This document shows, piece after piece, positions 20,135-28,658 of a stretch of DNA of 64,000 nucleotides (within the stretch, counting starts at the first letter, position 1; each line of letters opens with the position of its first letter). A program made the position numbers and the translations under genes. The notes beneath the pieces are model-generated. The model saw only the letters and a program-made list of their open reading frames with translations, was not told where the DNA came from and did not search any database. The DNA comes from Pararhodobacter zhoushanensis (lineage in GTDB: Bacteria; Pseudomonadota; Alphaproteobacteria; Rhodobacterales; Rhodobacteraceae): NCBI RefSeq assembly GCF_025949695.1, contig NZ_JAPDFL010000001.1, positions 1,987,501-2,051,500 of the forward strand, given 5' to 3'.

Positions 20135-20437
20135 ATGCCCAAAGCCCTGTGGATCGCCCATGTCGAAGTCACCGACGCCGAGGCTTATGGCCGCTACGCC
20201 AAGCTCGCCGGCCCGGCAATCGCGGCGTTCAACGGCAAGTTCATCGCCCGCGGCGGGCGCTATGAAACGCTGGAAGGCGCAGACCGCGCGCGGCACGTGG
20301 TCGCGGTGTTCTCCTCGCTGGAAGAGGGCGCGGCCTGCTACCGCTCGGACGCGTATCAAGAGGCGCTGAGCCACGCGCGCGGCGCATCGGTGCGCGATCT
20401 GGTCGTGGTCGAACTGGTCGACGACGCGGAGCTCTGA
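20135..20437 (+). CDS. DUF1330 family protein
   Basis: 100 residues of ferredoxin-like alpha/beta type, beginning MPKALWIAHVEVTDAEAYGR with the family's RGGRYETLEG turn at about residue 45 and VVFS-like strand. Related proteins are dimeric stress or antibiotic-biosynthesis-monooxygenase-like folds of unknown substrate. GGAGG ahead of ATG 20135 fixes the start. It is downstream of alaS in the same operon and ends at a double-hairpin terminator. Confidence 0.9.
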   Translation: MPKALWIAHVEVTDAEAYGRYAKLAGPAIAAFNGKFIARGGRYETLEGADRARHVVAVFSSLEEGAACYRSDAYQEALSHARGASVRDLVVVELVDDAEL

Positions 20438-20440
20438 AAA

Positions 20441-20520
20441 GCGAGGGGCTGCTCGCCCCTCGCGCTCCCCCGCCAAAGGGGGAGCACGCTCCCCCTTTGG
20501 AAACCCCCCGTGGATATTTT
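20441..20520 (+). terminator. Double-hairpin terminator of the alaS operon
   Basis: Two stems (20441-20463, GCGAGGGG arms; 20473-20500, 13-base CCAAAGGGGGAGC arms) are followed by CCCCCCGTGGATATTTT. The tail is shared with the elements after dtd, lrp and der. Confidence 0.7.
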
Positions 20521-20567
20521 CAGACAGAAAATGAAGCAGGGTTAACGAAGCCTTATCATCTGTCCTT

Positions 20568-20621
20568 AAATATCCTGGGGGGTGAATGCGCGGCACGCGC
20601 AGAGGGGGGCAAGGCCCCCTT
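20568..20621 (-). terminator. Terminator-like element downstream of the Lrp-family gene
   Basis: On the minus strand a G5/C5 hairpin (20605-20619) and a small GC stem lead to CCCCCCAGGATATTTAA (20568-20582). It is the mirror-image partner of the element at 20441-20520, as expected between convergent genes. Confidence 0.5.
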
Positions 20622-20629
20622 GCCCGGTC

Positions 20630-21085
20630 TCACAGGGGCAGGGCGGTGGTGTCTTTGAGTTCTTCCATCACAAAGCTCGCCGAAACATCCGCCAGATCCA
20701 CCCGCCGCGTAAGCTGTTGATAGAGCGCGTCATAGGCTTTGACGTCGGCAACGCGGGCACGGATCAGGTAATCCAGATCGCCAGTCATGCGGTAGGCGCC
20801 CAGGATTTCGGGCATGTCGCGGGTCGCCTTGGCAAAGCGCGCCAGCCAGCCGGGCCGGTGATCATTGGTGCGCACCATCAGGAAGACGATCAGGCCCAGC
20901 CCCAGTTTCTCGGCATCCAGCAGCGCGACGCGGGCGCGGATCACGCCGGATTCTTCCAGCAGCCTGATCCGCCGCCAGACGGCGTTGCGCGACAGGTTCA
21001 CGGCGGCGCCGATATCGTCCAGCGGCAAGGACGTGTCGCGTTGCAGAACGGCGAGGATGCGGCGGTCTGTGTCGTCCAGGATCAT
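20630..21085 (-). CDS. Lrp/AsnC family transcriptional regulator
   Basis: 151 residues. N-terminal winged helix-turn-helix (LDDTDRRILAVLQRDTSLPL, then RNAVWRRIRLLEESGVIRARVA) and C-terminal RAM/AsnC ligand-binding domain (FLMVRTNDH..., YRMTGDLDYLIRA). Such proteins sense amino acids or derivatives and often control a divergent neighbour; here the divergent gene is a DUF6356 gene 118 bases away, but the target is unknown. Confidence 0.93.
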   Translation of the reverse strand: MILDDTDRRILAVLQRDTSLPLDDIGAAVNLSRNAVWRRIRLLEESGVIRARVALLDAEKLGLGLIVFLMVRTNDHRPGWLARFAKATRDMPEILGAYRMTGDLDYLIRARVADVKAYDALYQQLTRRVDLADVSASFVMEELKDTTALPL

Positions 21086-21203
21086 CGTATTTGGCTTCTT
21101 ATTGGGATGCAGTCACACGATCTTGCCATAAGACCTGAAACTTTGCGACCCTTTCCCACCGACCCGGCGCTAAACTGTCTGGACCCCAAACCGGAGACCC
21201 GCC

Positions 21204-21410
21204 ATGATCCAGCGCCTGTTCCTTGATCACCCTGCCGCCGTCGACGAGAGCTATCTCGAGCACGCCCGCTTCGCGAGCGGCTTCAGTGGCTGGCTGATAC
21301 TGGCGGGGCTGGCGGCGGCAGTTCATGCCGTGCTACCCTTTGCCTGTCAGGCGACGGCGAGCCGTATCATCCGCCGTCTGCATGCACGGATCGAGAACCG
21401 GGGTCACTGA
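21204..21410 (+). CDS. DUF6356 family small membrane protein
   Basis: 68 residues: MIQRLFLDHPAAVDESYLEH, then one hydrophobic segment (GWLILAGLAAAVHAVLPFAC) and a basic tail. The HP-x-x-V-x-E-x-Y-x-E-H opening is the family hallmark; function unknown. The stop is immediately followed by the ATG of the amidotransferase gene, so they form an operon. Confidence 0.8.
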   Translation: MIQRLFLDHPAAVDESYLEHARFASGFSGWLILAGLAAAVHAVLPFACQATASRIIRRLHARIENRGH

Positions 21411-22205
21411 ATGTGCCGTTGGGCTGCCTATGTCGGAACGCCGATTTTTCTGGAAGACATCGTCAGCCGGCCCGGCCATTCGCTGATCCAGCAGAGCCAG
21501 CACGCCACGCAAGGCTCGACGGCGATCAACGCTGACGGGTTCGGCATCGCGTGGTATGGCGAGCGGCCTGAGCCGGGGCTTTACCGCGACACCTATCCGG
21601 CCTGGTCCGACCCCAATCTGCGCTCGATCACGGCACAGGTCCGCTCGCCCCTGTTTCTGGCGCATGTGCGCGCCTCGACCGGCACCGCGACCAGCCGCAA
21701 CAATTGCCACCCGTTCACCGTCGGCCGCTGGAGCTTCATGCACAATGGACAGATCGGCGGCTATGACAGCTTTCGCCGCGACGCCGACATGATGATCCCT
21801 GAAGCGCTGTATCCCCACCGCAAGGGGGCCAGCGACAGTGAGGCGCTGTTCCTGATCGCGCTGGCCGAGGGGTTGGACCGCGATCCGCAAGGTGCCTTGG
21901 AGCGGGCTGCGGCGCGGATGATGGCGCTGAGCCGGGCCAAGGGCGGCGCGCCGCATCTGCGCATGACCTGCGCGTTCAGCGATGGCGAGACGCTCTATGC
22001 CGCGCGCTATGCGTCTGACGATGCTGCGCCCAGCCTGTGGCACCGCTGGTCGGACAGCCGGGGCGGGCGGGCCGTGGTGTCCGAGCCGCTGGAAGCCGAC
22101 GAATGCGGCTGGGAAGTGATCCCGCAGGCCTCGTTCTGCCTGTTCAAAGGCGAGGCGGTCGAGATCCGGCCGTTTTCGCCCTGTCCACTGGTGCAGGCGG
22201 CTTGA
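21411..22205 (+). CDS. Class II glutamine amidotransferase
   Basis: 264 residues. The N-terminal nucleophile Cys2 (MCRWAAYVG) is followed by the family signatures NADGFGIAWYG, AHVRAST and HNGQIGGYD. It resembles EgtC/YafJ-type stand-alone glutaminase domains that release ammonia or hydrolyse gamma-glutamyl bonds. No ergothioneine genes are nearby, so YafJ-like of unknown substrate is the safest reading. Confidence 0.88.
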   Translation: MCRWAAYVGTPIFLEDIVSRPGHSLIQQSQHATQGSTAINADGFGIAWYGERPEPGLYRDTYPAWSDPNLRSITAQVRSPLFLAHVRASTGTATSRNNCHPFTVGRWSFMHNGQIGGYDSFRRDADMMIPEALYPHRKGASDSEALFLIALAEGLDRDPQGALERAAARMMALSRAKGGAPHLRMTCAFSDGETLYAARYASDDAAPSLWHRWSDSRGGRAVVSEPLEADECGWEVIPQASFCLFKGEAVEIRPFSPCPLVQAA

Positions 22206-22237
22206 CAGTTCCGATGTCCGGGACGAAGCCGGACCGC

Positions 22238-23119
22238 ATGACCCACAGTGATTTCCTGAGCGCCTTGCCGCCCGCGACCCGTGCCGCCCTGACCCATCGC
22301 TCGCCCACGGCGGGCTTGTGGCATCTGGCCGGGCATGGCGGGGTGATCATGGTGTTGGGCGCGCTGATTGCCATCGGTGTGCCGGGGTGGTGGCTGCTCA
22401 TGCCGCTGCAGGGGATCGCGCTGGTCTTCCTGTTCACGCTGGAACATGAATGCACGCACAAGACCCCCTTTGCCAGCGATCGCTTATGCGACCGGGTGGG
22501 GGCGGTGACCGGGGCGTTGATCCTCAACCCCTTCACATGGTTTCGCTATTTCCATCTGGCGCATCACCGCTTCACCAACCAGCCCGGCGACCCCGAGCTG
22601 GACAGCCCCAAGCCCGAAACCCGCGCGCAGTGGCTCTGGCATGTGTCGGGCCTGCCGCTGTGGGGCGCGTCGATCCGGCTGATCCTGCGGCTGGCGGCGG
22701 GGCGCGAGCATCCCGCCTATCTGCCCGCCCGCGCCCGTGCGAAGGCCGAGCGTGAGGCGCGGCTGTTGCTGGCGGTCTATGCGCTGGCGGCGCTGACCCT
22801 GCTGTGGTCGCCGCTGATCCTGTGGCTGTGGGTCGTCCCGCTGCTGTTGGGCCAGCCGTTCCTGCGCCTGTACCTGCTGGCCGAGCATGGCGATTGCCCC
22901 CAGGTTGCCGACATGTTCGCCAATACGCGCACGACGTTCACCACCGCGCTGGTGCGGTTTTTTGCGTGGAACATGCCGTATCACGCCGAACATCACGTGT
23001 TTCCCGCCGTGCCCTTTGACAAGCTGCCCGCCTTGCATCAACAGATGCGCGAGCATTTGCGGGTGACGGCGGCGGGCTATGTCGCGTTTTCGCAGGCCTA
23101 TCTGGCGCGCCGTCGCTGA
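22238..23119 (+). CDS. Membrane fatty acid desaturase-type protein
   Basis: Integral-membrane di-iron enzyme family that introduces or modifies C-C double bonds. The three His boxes are HECTHKTPF, HLAHHRFTN and HAEHHVFP. Membrane helices lie at about 40-75, 165-200. 293 residues from ATG 22238; an in-frame ATG at 22214 adds eight residues. Substrate (fatty acid, carotenoid or other) cannot be told. Confidence 0.85.
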   Translation: MTHSDFLSALPPATRAALTHRSPTAGLWHLAGHGGVIMVLGALIAIGVPGWWLLMPLQGIALVFLFTLEHECTHKTPFASDRLCDRVGAVTGALILNPFTWFRYFHLAHHRFTNQPGDPELDSPKPETRAQWLWHVSGLPLWGASIRLILRLAAGREHPAYLPARARAKAEREARLLLAVYALAALTLLWSPLILWLWVVPLLLGQPFLRLYLLAEHGDCPQVADMFANTRTTFTTALVRFFAWNMPYHAEHHVFPAVPFDKLPALHQQMREHLRVTAAGYVAFSQAYLARRR

Positions 23120-23177
23120 CAAGGGGTTGAACCGGGCGACCAAGACGGGCATGACTAGAACAAGTAGGGAACGTTGA

Positions 23178-25581
23178 ATGAGCGACTCGAACCGGCCCAG
23201 CCTGTCGTCCATGGCCTTTGCAGGCGCCACCGCCTCGCGTCAGGCGGCGTATCTGGATGGGCTGAACAGCGAGCAGCGCGCCGCCGTCGAGGCGCTGAAT
23301 GGCCCGGTGCTGATGCTGGCGGGCGCTGGAACCGGCAAGACCCGCGCCCTGACTGCCCGGATTGCGCATCTGATTTCCACCGGTACGGCGCGTCCGAATG
23401 AGATTTTGGCCGTTACCTTCACCAACAAAGCCGCGCGCGAGATGAAGCACCGCATCGCTGGCTTGCTGGGCGACACGGTTGAGGGGATGCCGTGGCTGGG
23501 CACCTTCCATTCGATCGGCGTGCGGTTCCTGCGGCGGCATGCGGAACTGGTGGGGCTTAAGTCGAACTTCACCATCATCGACACCGATGACCAGCTGCGG
23601 CTGATGAAGCAGCTGATTCAGGCCGCCAATCTGGATGACAAACGTTGGCCCGCGCGGGCGCTGGCCAATCTGATCGACGGCTGGAAGAACCGCGCATGGC
23701 GCCCGGATATGGTGCCGGGGGCCGAAGCGGGCGCGTTCAACAACCGCGGGACCGAGCTGTATGAGGCCTATCAAGAGCGGCTGCGCACGCTGAATGCCTG
23801 TGATTTCGGTGACTTGCTGCTGCATGTGGTGACGATCTTCCAGCAGAACCCCGATGTGCTGGCGCAATACCAGCGCTGGCTGCGGTTCATTCTGGTGGAC
23901 GAGTATCAGGATACTAACGTCGCCCAGTACCTGCTGCTGCGGCTTCTGGCGCAGGGGCATCAGAACATCTGCTGTGTCGGTGATGACGACCAGTCGATCT
24001 ATGGCTGGCGCGGGGCCGAGGTGGGCAACATCCTGCGGTTCGAGCGGGACTTTCCGGGTGCCAAGGTGATCCGGCTTGAGCAGAACTACCGCTCGACCCC
24101 GCATATTCTGGCCGCGGCCTCGGGCGTGATCAGCGCCAATGAGGGGCGGCTGGGCAAGACCCTGTGGACCGAGGCGACCGAGGGCGAAAAGGTCCGCCTG
24201 ATCGGCCATTGGGACGGCGAGGATGAGGCGCGCTGGATCGGCGATGAGGTCGAGGCGCTGGAGCGTGGCACGCGCGGGCTGGACCCGATCAGCCCCGATG
24301 ACATGGCGATTCTGGTGCGCGCCAGCCATCAGATGCGCGCGTTTGAGGACCGGTTTCTGACCATCGGCCTGCCGTATCGCGTGGTCGGTGGCCCGCGATT
24401 CTATGAGCGGCTCGAGATTCGCGATGCGATGGCCTATTTCCGCCTCGCCGTCAGCCCGACCGACGATCTGGCGTTCGAGCGGGTGGTGAACAACCCCAAG
24501 CGTGGCATTGGCGACAAAGCGCAGCAGACCATCCAGCGCGTCGCGCGCGAGGCCGAGGTGCCGCTGCTGATGGGCGCGGCGCTGGTGTTGCGCGACGGGC
24601 TCCTGGGCGGCAAGGCGGCGGGCAATCTGCGCGCGTTCATCGAAAGCATGGCGCGCTGGCACGATATGGTGCGCAGCCCGGTGGTGTCGGCCAATGATGA
24701 TCTGGTGATTGAGGACGACGTGCCGCCGCCGAGCGTCTCGCATGTGCGGCTGGCCGAGATGATGCTGGACGAGATCCGGCTATACCGCCATGTGGCAGGC
24801 GCAAAAGACGCCCGAGGCCGAGGGGCGGCTAGAGAACCTGAAGGAACTGATCAAGGCGCTGGAGGGCTTCGACAGCCTGCAAGGCTTTCTGGAGCATGTC
24901 GCGCTGATCATGGATAACGAGGCCGAGGAATCGCAGGAGAAGGTCACCATCATGACCCTGCACGCGGCCAAGGGTCTGGAATTCCCCGCCGTGTTCCTGC
25001 CTGGCTGGGAAGACGGGCTGTTCCCCAGCCAGCGCAGTCTGGACGAAAGCGGGCTCAAGGGCCTGGAAGAGGAACGCCGTCTGGCCTATGTCGGCATCAC
25101 GCGGGCCGAGCGGCTGTGCATGATCTCGTTCGCGGCCAACCGCCGGGTGTTCGGGCAGTGGCAAAGCCAGCTGCCCAGCCGGTTCATCGACGAATTGCCG
25201 CCCGAGCATGTCGAAGTTCTGACGCCGCCGGGCATTCATGGCGGTTTCAGTGCAGGCAAAGCGCATCACGCGACGCCGGTCGATGATGACTCGCTCGAAG
25301 GCCGCGCCACGCGGGCCGATGTCTATAACGCGCCGGGCTGGAAACGCATGCAGTCGCGGGGCCGGGTTGCCCCGGCGGCGCCCAAGGCCCTGCGCGGCTC
25401 GGCCGAGCCGTCGGTGCATTTTTCGGCCGGCGAGCGGGTGTTCAACAAGAAGTTCGGCACCGGCACGATCATCGCGGTCGATGGCGACAAGCTGGCCGTG
25501 GCCTTCGATCAGGCCGGGGAAAAGCACATCCTGTCGCAATATGTGCTGCCCGCTGACGGAATGGACGACGTTCCCTTCTGA
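23178..25581 (+). CDS. pcrA: UvrD/PcrA-family ATP-dependent DNA helicase, with an apparent frameshift
   Basis: SF1A 3'-5' helicase for repair and removal of RecA or stalled replication complexes. Motif I is AGAGTGKT, motif Ia TNKAAREM, motif II VDEYQDTN, motif III GDDDQSIYGWRGA, motif IV QNYRST, motifs V/VI TLHAAKGLEF and YVGITRA. The C-terminus has a Tudor-like PcrA tail (KKFGTGTIIAVDGDKLAVAF). The frame breaks at 24774; deleting one A gives DESGYTAMWQAQKTPEAEGR and an 800-residue protein. An essential-type gene is unlikely to be truly broken, so a sequence error is favoured. A short hairpin with TTTT follows at 25621-25637. Confidence 0.92.
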
Positions 25582-25668
25582 GGGAAGTCGAGCGCTTAAC
25601 TATAGCAGTTGAATGAAATGCCGCAGATGCGGGTTTTCCAGCGCCTGTCAGGGTGCCCTCAAGACATG

Positions 25669-25744
25669 AAAAAAGCGCGGTTGCCCAGGGAGGAGGAGGG
25701 GCAACCGCGCCGTTTCGCGGGACAGGGGAGGAGGTCTGGCCCGC
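25669..25744 (-). ncRNA. Cuckoo-type (CcsR-like) small RNA, copy 4, ending in a terminator
   Basis: Two hairpins. The first (25717-25744) has loop ACCUCCUCCC. The second (25675-25710) has a perfect 12-bp stem GCGCGGTTGCCC, loop CUCCUCCUCCCU, and is followed by U6 (25669-25674), a textbook intrinsic terminator. It is the last unit of an array downstream of a DUF1127 gene, matching the ccaF1-CcsR1-4 layout of Rhodobacter sphaeroides. The loop sequence is complementary to Shine-Dalgarno-like GGAGG. Confidence 0.8.
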
Positions 25745-25753
25745 CGTCTATGG

Positions 25754-25826
25754 GGCGCAGCGCCTCAGGGAGGAGGAGGAGCCGCCGCGCCATAACGAAA
25801 ACCGAGGGAGGAGGTTCGGTCGTCGT
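25754..25826 (-). ncRNA. Cuckoo-type (CcsR-like) small RNA, copy 3
   Basis: Hairpins 25795-25826 (loop ACCUCCUCCC, five-base inner stem plus imperfect extension) and 25754-25791 (13-base imperfect stem, loop CUCCUCCUCCCU). Both loops display the CCUCCUCCC motif that defines this sRNA family. Confidence 0.75.
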
Positions 25827-25860
25827 ATCTGTTTTGGAGCCCTTCGGCCCCGGAATTCGG

Positions 25861-25929
25861 GGCGCGGTTCCCAGGGAGGAGGAGGGGAACCGCGCCGGAG
25901 TGCTGTCGGCCCAGGGAGGAGGAGGGGCC
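25861..25929 (-). ncRNA. Cuckoo-type (CcsR-like) small RNA, copy 2
   Basis: Hairpins 25908-25929 (GGCCC stem) and 25861-25896 (perfect 12-bp stem GGCGCGGTTCCC). Both present loop CUCCUCCUCCCU. A motif-less hairpin (25845-25863, GCCCCG arms) lies between this copy and copy 3 and explains the wider 68-base gap there. Confidence 0.75.
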
Positions 25930-25942
25930 TAAGCTACTGGTC

Positions 25943-26013
25943 GGAACCTGCCGCTGGGAGGAGGTAGCAGCGGTTCCTTGCACGATCGGCCCAGGGAGGA
26001 GGAGGGGCCGTCG
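25943..26013 (-). ncRNA. Cuckoo-type (CcsR-like) small RNA, copy 1
   Basis: First unit after the DUF1127 gene. Hairpins 25983-26013 (CGGCCC stem, loop CUCCUCCUCCCU) and 25943-25977 (GGAACC outer and GCT inner stem, loop ACCUCCUCCC). In R. sphaeroides these RNAs are processed from the mRNA of the upstream small gene; the short AGGCC-CAAG-GGCCT hairpin at 26023-26036 may mark such a processing region (inference). Confidence 0.75.
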
Positions 26014-26052
26014 TTCTGGTCGCAGGCCCAAGGGCCTGGAATTCTTTGCCTT

Positions 26053-26274
26053 TTAGACGTCGCGGCCGTAGGCTGCTTCGTAAGCCAGGCGGGTGATCAT
26101 GCTGCGGCTGATGCCCAGATCGGCCAGCTCGCGGGTGGTCAGTGCGTTCAGTTCGTTGTAGGTGCGAACATAAACGCGCGAGCGGGTCCAAGCGGCGCTC
26201 AGCGAACCGAAAGCCGAAGCGATCTGGCCAAAGAGGCCAAAGCCGCGGGTCTGCTGGGTTGATGCGTATGCCAT
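26053..26274 (-). CDS. DUF1127 small basic protein (CcaF1-like)
   Basis: 73 residues, MAYASTQQTRGFGLFGQIAS with the DUF1127 core YNELNALTTRELADLGIS followed by RSMI. The domain ends in a short Arg-rich RNA-binding-like helix. In Rhodobacter sphaeroides the orthologous gene (ccaF1, RSP_6037) precedes the CcsR sRNAs, is expressed from RpoH-dependent promoters, and its product binds RNA and affects sRNA maturation. Here the gene likewise leads straight into four cuckoo RNAs on the same strand. In-frame ATGs at 26295 and 26331 would lengthen the N-terminus; the chosen start fits family members. Confidence 0.85.
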   Translation of the reverse strand: MAYASTQQTRGFGLFGQIASAFGSLSAAWTRSRVYVRTYNELNALTTRELADLGISRSMITRLAYEAAYGRDV

Positions 26275-26580
26275 GGTGTCTACTCTTTCGTTCATCTGGG
26301 GTTGGACAAATTTCTTTCCCCGTTGAAGCAAAGATGGACTTTATGCTGCACTTGCACAATCCCTCGAATGAGCAACGCTGCTATGCAGCGAAGTCATGGC
26401 GACGTAGGGTAACCCAAGCGTCTGAGTTCCCGGCGCGCGGCCCGATCCGCTCCGGGCCCGCCTCGCGGTTTCGCAGGTGCAGCATTTTTCGCCACAGCGT
26501 GCTTAATCGGGTGGGGGTTGCCTTGTGCGTAAACACACTCAGGTTAGGCGCAATGATTCGGAATAAAGGGGGCTTTGCCC
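26275..26580. other. Divergent intergenic region between the DUF1127 gene and mrp
   Basis: 306 bases without a gene. A 15-base dyad CGCTGCTATGCAGCG lies at 26376-26390. I see no convincing sigma-70 pair for the DUF1127 side, compatible with an alternative (RpoH-type) promoter but not evidence for it. AAGGGGG at 26567-26572 is the mrp ribosome site. Confidence 0.4.
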
Positions 26581-27669
26581 ATGTCATCCAGCTCGGCGCC
26601 GACGCGCGAAGAGATTCTTGCAGCCCTGAAGGGCGTGGCGCTGCCGAAGGGCGGTGATCTGGTCAGTGCCGATTTGATTCGGGCGCTGGTCGTCGATGGC
26701 GGCGCGGTGCGCTTTGTGATCGAGGCCGAGACGGCTGACGAGGCCCGCGCGCTGGATCCGGTGCGCGCAGAGGCCGAGCGTGTCGTGGCGGCATTGCCCG
26801 GCGTGGCGCGGGTATCGGTGGCGATGACGGCGCATGGCCCGGCGCCCAAGCAGCAAGCGCCCAAGGGTGAGGCCCCTTCGCTCAGCATCGGTCGTCACCC
26901 GACGCCCGGCCCGTCGGTGGTGCCCGGCGTCAAGCGGATCATCGCCGTCGGCTCGGGCAAGGGCGGGGTGGGCAAGTCCACCGTGTCCGCCAACCTTGCC
27001 GTGGCGATGGCGCGCGAGGGCTGGCGCGTGGGTCTGGTCGATGCCGATATCTACGGCCCCAGCCAGCCGCGCATGATGGGCGTGTCCAAGCGACCGGCCT
27101 CGCCCGATGGCAAAACGATCATTCCGCCGGTGGCGCATGGCGTGCGGGTGATCTCGATCGGGCTGATGCTGCCCGAGGATCAGGCGTTGATCTGGCGCGG
27201 TCCGATGCTGATGGGCGCGTTGCAACAGTTGATGACGCAGGTGGCATGGGGCGATCTGGATGCGCTGATCATCGACATGCCGCCGGGGACTGGGGATGTG
27301 CAGATGACGCTGTGCCAGAAGTTCGACGTGACCGGCGCAATTGTGGTGTCGACGCCGCAGGACGTGGCGCTTCTGGATGCGCGCCGGGCGCTGAACGCGT
27401 TCTCCACGCTGAAAACGCCGGTGATCGGGCTGATCGAGAACATGTCGACCTTCATCTGCCCCAACTGCGGCCATGAGGAGCATATCTTCGGCGACGGTGG
27501 CGTTGCGCGCGAGGCCGAGAAGACCGGCATCCCGTTCCTTGGCTCGCTGCCGTTGACGCTGGAGGTCAGGCTGTCGGGGGATGGCGGTGTCCCCGTGGCG
27601 GCCACGGACAGCGCCGTTGCTGAAAGCTATCGGCGGATCGCGCGGGGGCTGATGGCGCAACTGGCCTGA
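26581..27669 (+). CDS. mrp: Mrp/ApbC-family P-loop ATPase, iron-sulfur carrier
   Basis: Cytoplasmic homodimer that binds a bridging 4Fe-4S cluster and delivers it to target enzymes. 362 residues. An N-terminal MIP18/DUF59 domain ([20 protein letters not shown]) precedes the deviant Walker [18 protein letters not shown], switch [11 protein letters not shown], Walker [10 protein letters not shown] and the cluster-binding CxxC ([10 protein letters not shown]). AAGGGGG upstream supports ATG 26581. An intrinsic terminator follows. Confidence 0.95.
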   Translation: MSSSSAPTREEILAALKGVALPKGGDLVSADLIRALVVDGGAVRFVIEAETADEARALDPVRAEAERVVAALPGVARVSVAMTAHGPAPKQQAPKGEAPSLSIGRHPTPGPSVVPGVKRIIAVGSGKGGVGKSTVSANLAVAMAREGWRVGLVDADIYGPSQPRMMGVSKRPASPDGKTIIPPVAHGVRVISIGLMLPEDQALIWRGPMLMGALQQLMTQVAWGDLDALIIDMPPGTGDVQMTLCQKFDVTGAIVVSTPQDVALLDARRALNAFSTLKTPVIGLIENMSTFICPNCGHEEHIFGDGGVAREAEKTGIPFLGSLPLTLEVRLSGDGGVPVAATDSAVAESYRRIARGLMAQLA

Positions 27670-27700
27670 TCCGGCCCAGCCTTTCCCCGTGATTTCCCAG

Positions 27701-27734
27701 AACGGCCCGAACCTGAGAGGTTCCGGGCCGTTTT
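27701..27734 (+). terminator. Intrinsic terminator after mrp
   Basis: Arms AACGGCCCGAACCT and AGGTT-C-CGGGCCGTT with a 3-base loop, followed by TTTT-C. Confidence 0.8.
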
Positions 27735-28388
27735 CTGTGGGCGATCTGGGAAATCAGGGGAGGGACGGACCGGGAAATCCCGGCACCCGCCGGGCTGTTT
27801 GCGGGAGGGAAGCGGGGGCGCACCGGGAATTTGCAGACGATTTCGATCTAAGTCTTTGTTTTTACGTCTTGGTGCCTTCTGGCGGCGGGTTTGGGAAATC
27901 CAGGGACATGCTTTGGGAATTCATGGCACCCGGCTGGGATTGGCCTGGGACAGGCGTGGGCCGAGCGGGCGGCGATGGGAGGCTGCGGCCCGATTCGGGG
28001 CCGGTCCGGCATCTGGTGGGAATCCATGGGAGAGCCGATTCAGCGCGAAAATCGATGGAATCGGGCCGATTTTGCCCAAAAACGCGCGACTCTGTCGGCA
28101 GGAACTGGCCGAATCGGATCACAGCCCTGTGCACGCCGATTTCAGCCTGTGGATAAACATGTTAATAAAATGAGGATAAATTCTGTTGCTTCACGGCAAC
28201 AATTTTCGGGCGAGCCGGAGTTTCTTTCGGGAACAGCGCAGGCTTTGTCTTCTGCCCGATGTGGTGGGCCAAGCGCCGGTTAACCACAATATCTTGCTAA
28301 CCAAAGGCTCCGAAAGCTTGATTTGGGGTCGTCATCCGCGCTGAGCGCGCCGCCCAATCCCGCGAAAATCGTCGCGTGGACTGAAATG
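27735..28388. other. Long non-coding region upstream of the dcw cluster
   Basis: No ORF with coding character. The left part (27735-28045) is rich in scattered GGGAAATC/GGGAATC words (about seven between 27749 and 28028). The middle (28145-28185) turns AT-rich around a perfect DnaA box. 28279-28302 carries two TTAACCA/CTAACCA words resembling CtrA half-sites. I found no RNase P RNA, tRNA or other known RNA here. Confidence 0.5.
28148..28156 (-). promoter_or_regulatory. Perfect DnaA box (TTATCCACA)
   Basis: The plus strand reads TGTGGATAA. One-mismatch copies occur 23 bases on (28171-28179, TGAGGATAA) and at 28280-28288 (TTAACCACA). The DNA between is AT-rich compared with the surroundings. 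It may couple dcw expression to DnaA; an origin is not implied. Confidence 0.45.
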
Positions 28389-28423
28389 TACCGTTGCTTC
28401 CCATGATCTCCCATGGAATACCT
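28389..28423 (-). promoter_or_regulatory. Candidate MraZ operator upstream of mraZ
   Basis: On the minus strand two TGGGA words are spaced by exactly five bases (28399-28403 and 28409-28413), the TGGGN-N5-TGGGN pattern that MraZ binds in Escherichia coli. Two degenerate words (TACCG at 28389 and TACCT at 28419, plus-strand reading) keep the same 10-base phase, giving four repeats for the toroidal protein. A weak -35-like TTGTTT starts at 28423. Confidence 0.5.
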
Positions 28424-28574
28424 TGTTTCACCGAGGCAAAGCAAAAATAGAAACCCGGGAAGTAGTACAGGCAAACACTACAACGAAAGATCCAAAGCGA
28501 AGCGAGCAGCATCTCACATCCCCCCCCAATGAGATGGTTTCGTATTTGGGCTCCCTGAAAAATGGGAACGAGGG

Positions 28575-28608
28575 CGGCGGTCCGGGTATGGCAGCACCCG
28601 GGCCGCCG
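28575..28608 (+). promoter_or_regulatory. GC-rich hairpin in the mraZ leader
   Basis: A 13-base stem (CGGCGGTCCGGGT with ACCCGGGCCGCCG, one G-T pair) and 8-base loop, followed by TTTC, end 50 bases before the mraZ start. It could be an attenuator or the terminator of an unseen upstream RNA. A smaller hairpin with a C8 loop sits at 28510-28536. Confidence 0.45.
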
Positions 28609-28658
28609 TTTCAATTTCAGCCCTCCGTTGTGGCGGGCCCATAGAGAAGGCGGGCACA

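Noticed and set aside
25680..26005. CRISPR-like array: a repeated AGGGAGGAGGAGGGG word at near-regular spacing
   Set aside because: The repeat is only about 10-15 bases, each copy is the loop of its own hairpin, and the order with a DUF1127 gene fits cuckoo sRNAs; no cas genes are present.
27689..28283. Overlapping plus-strand ORFs of 124-155 codons before mraZ
   Set aside because: No ribosome sites, low-complexity Gly/Arg content and no family features; they arise from GC-rich non-coding DNA.
27735..28658. RNase P RNA or another known structured RNA upstream of mraZ
   Set aside because: The conserved RNase P core words (such as GAGGAAAGTCC) are absent on both strands.
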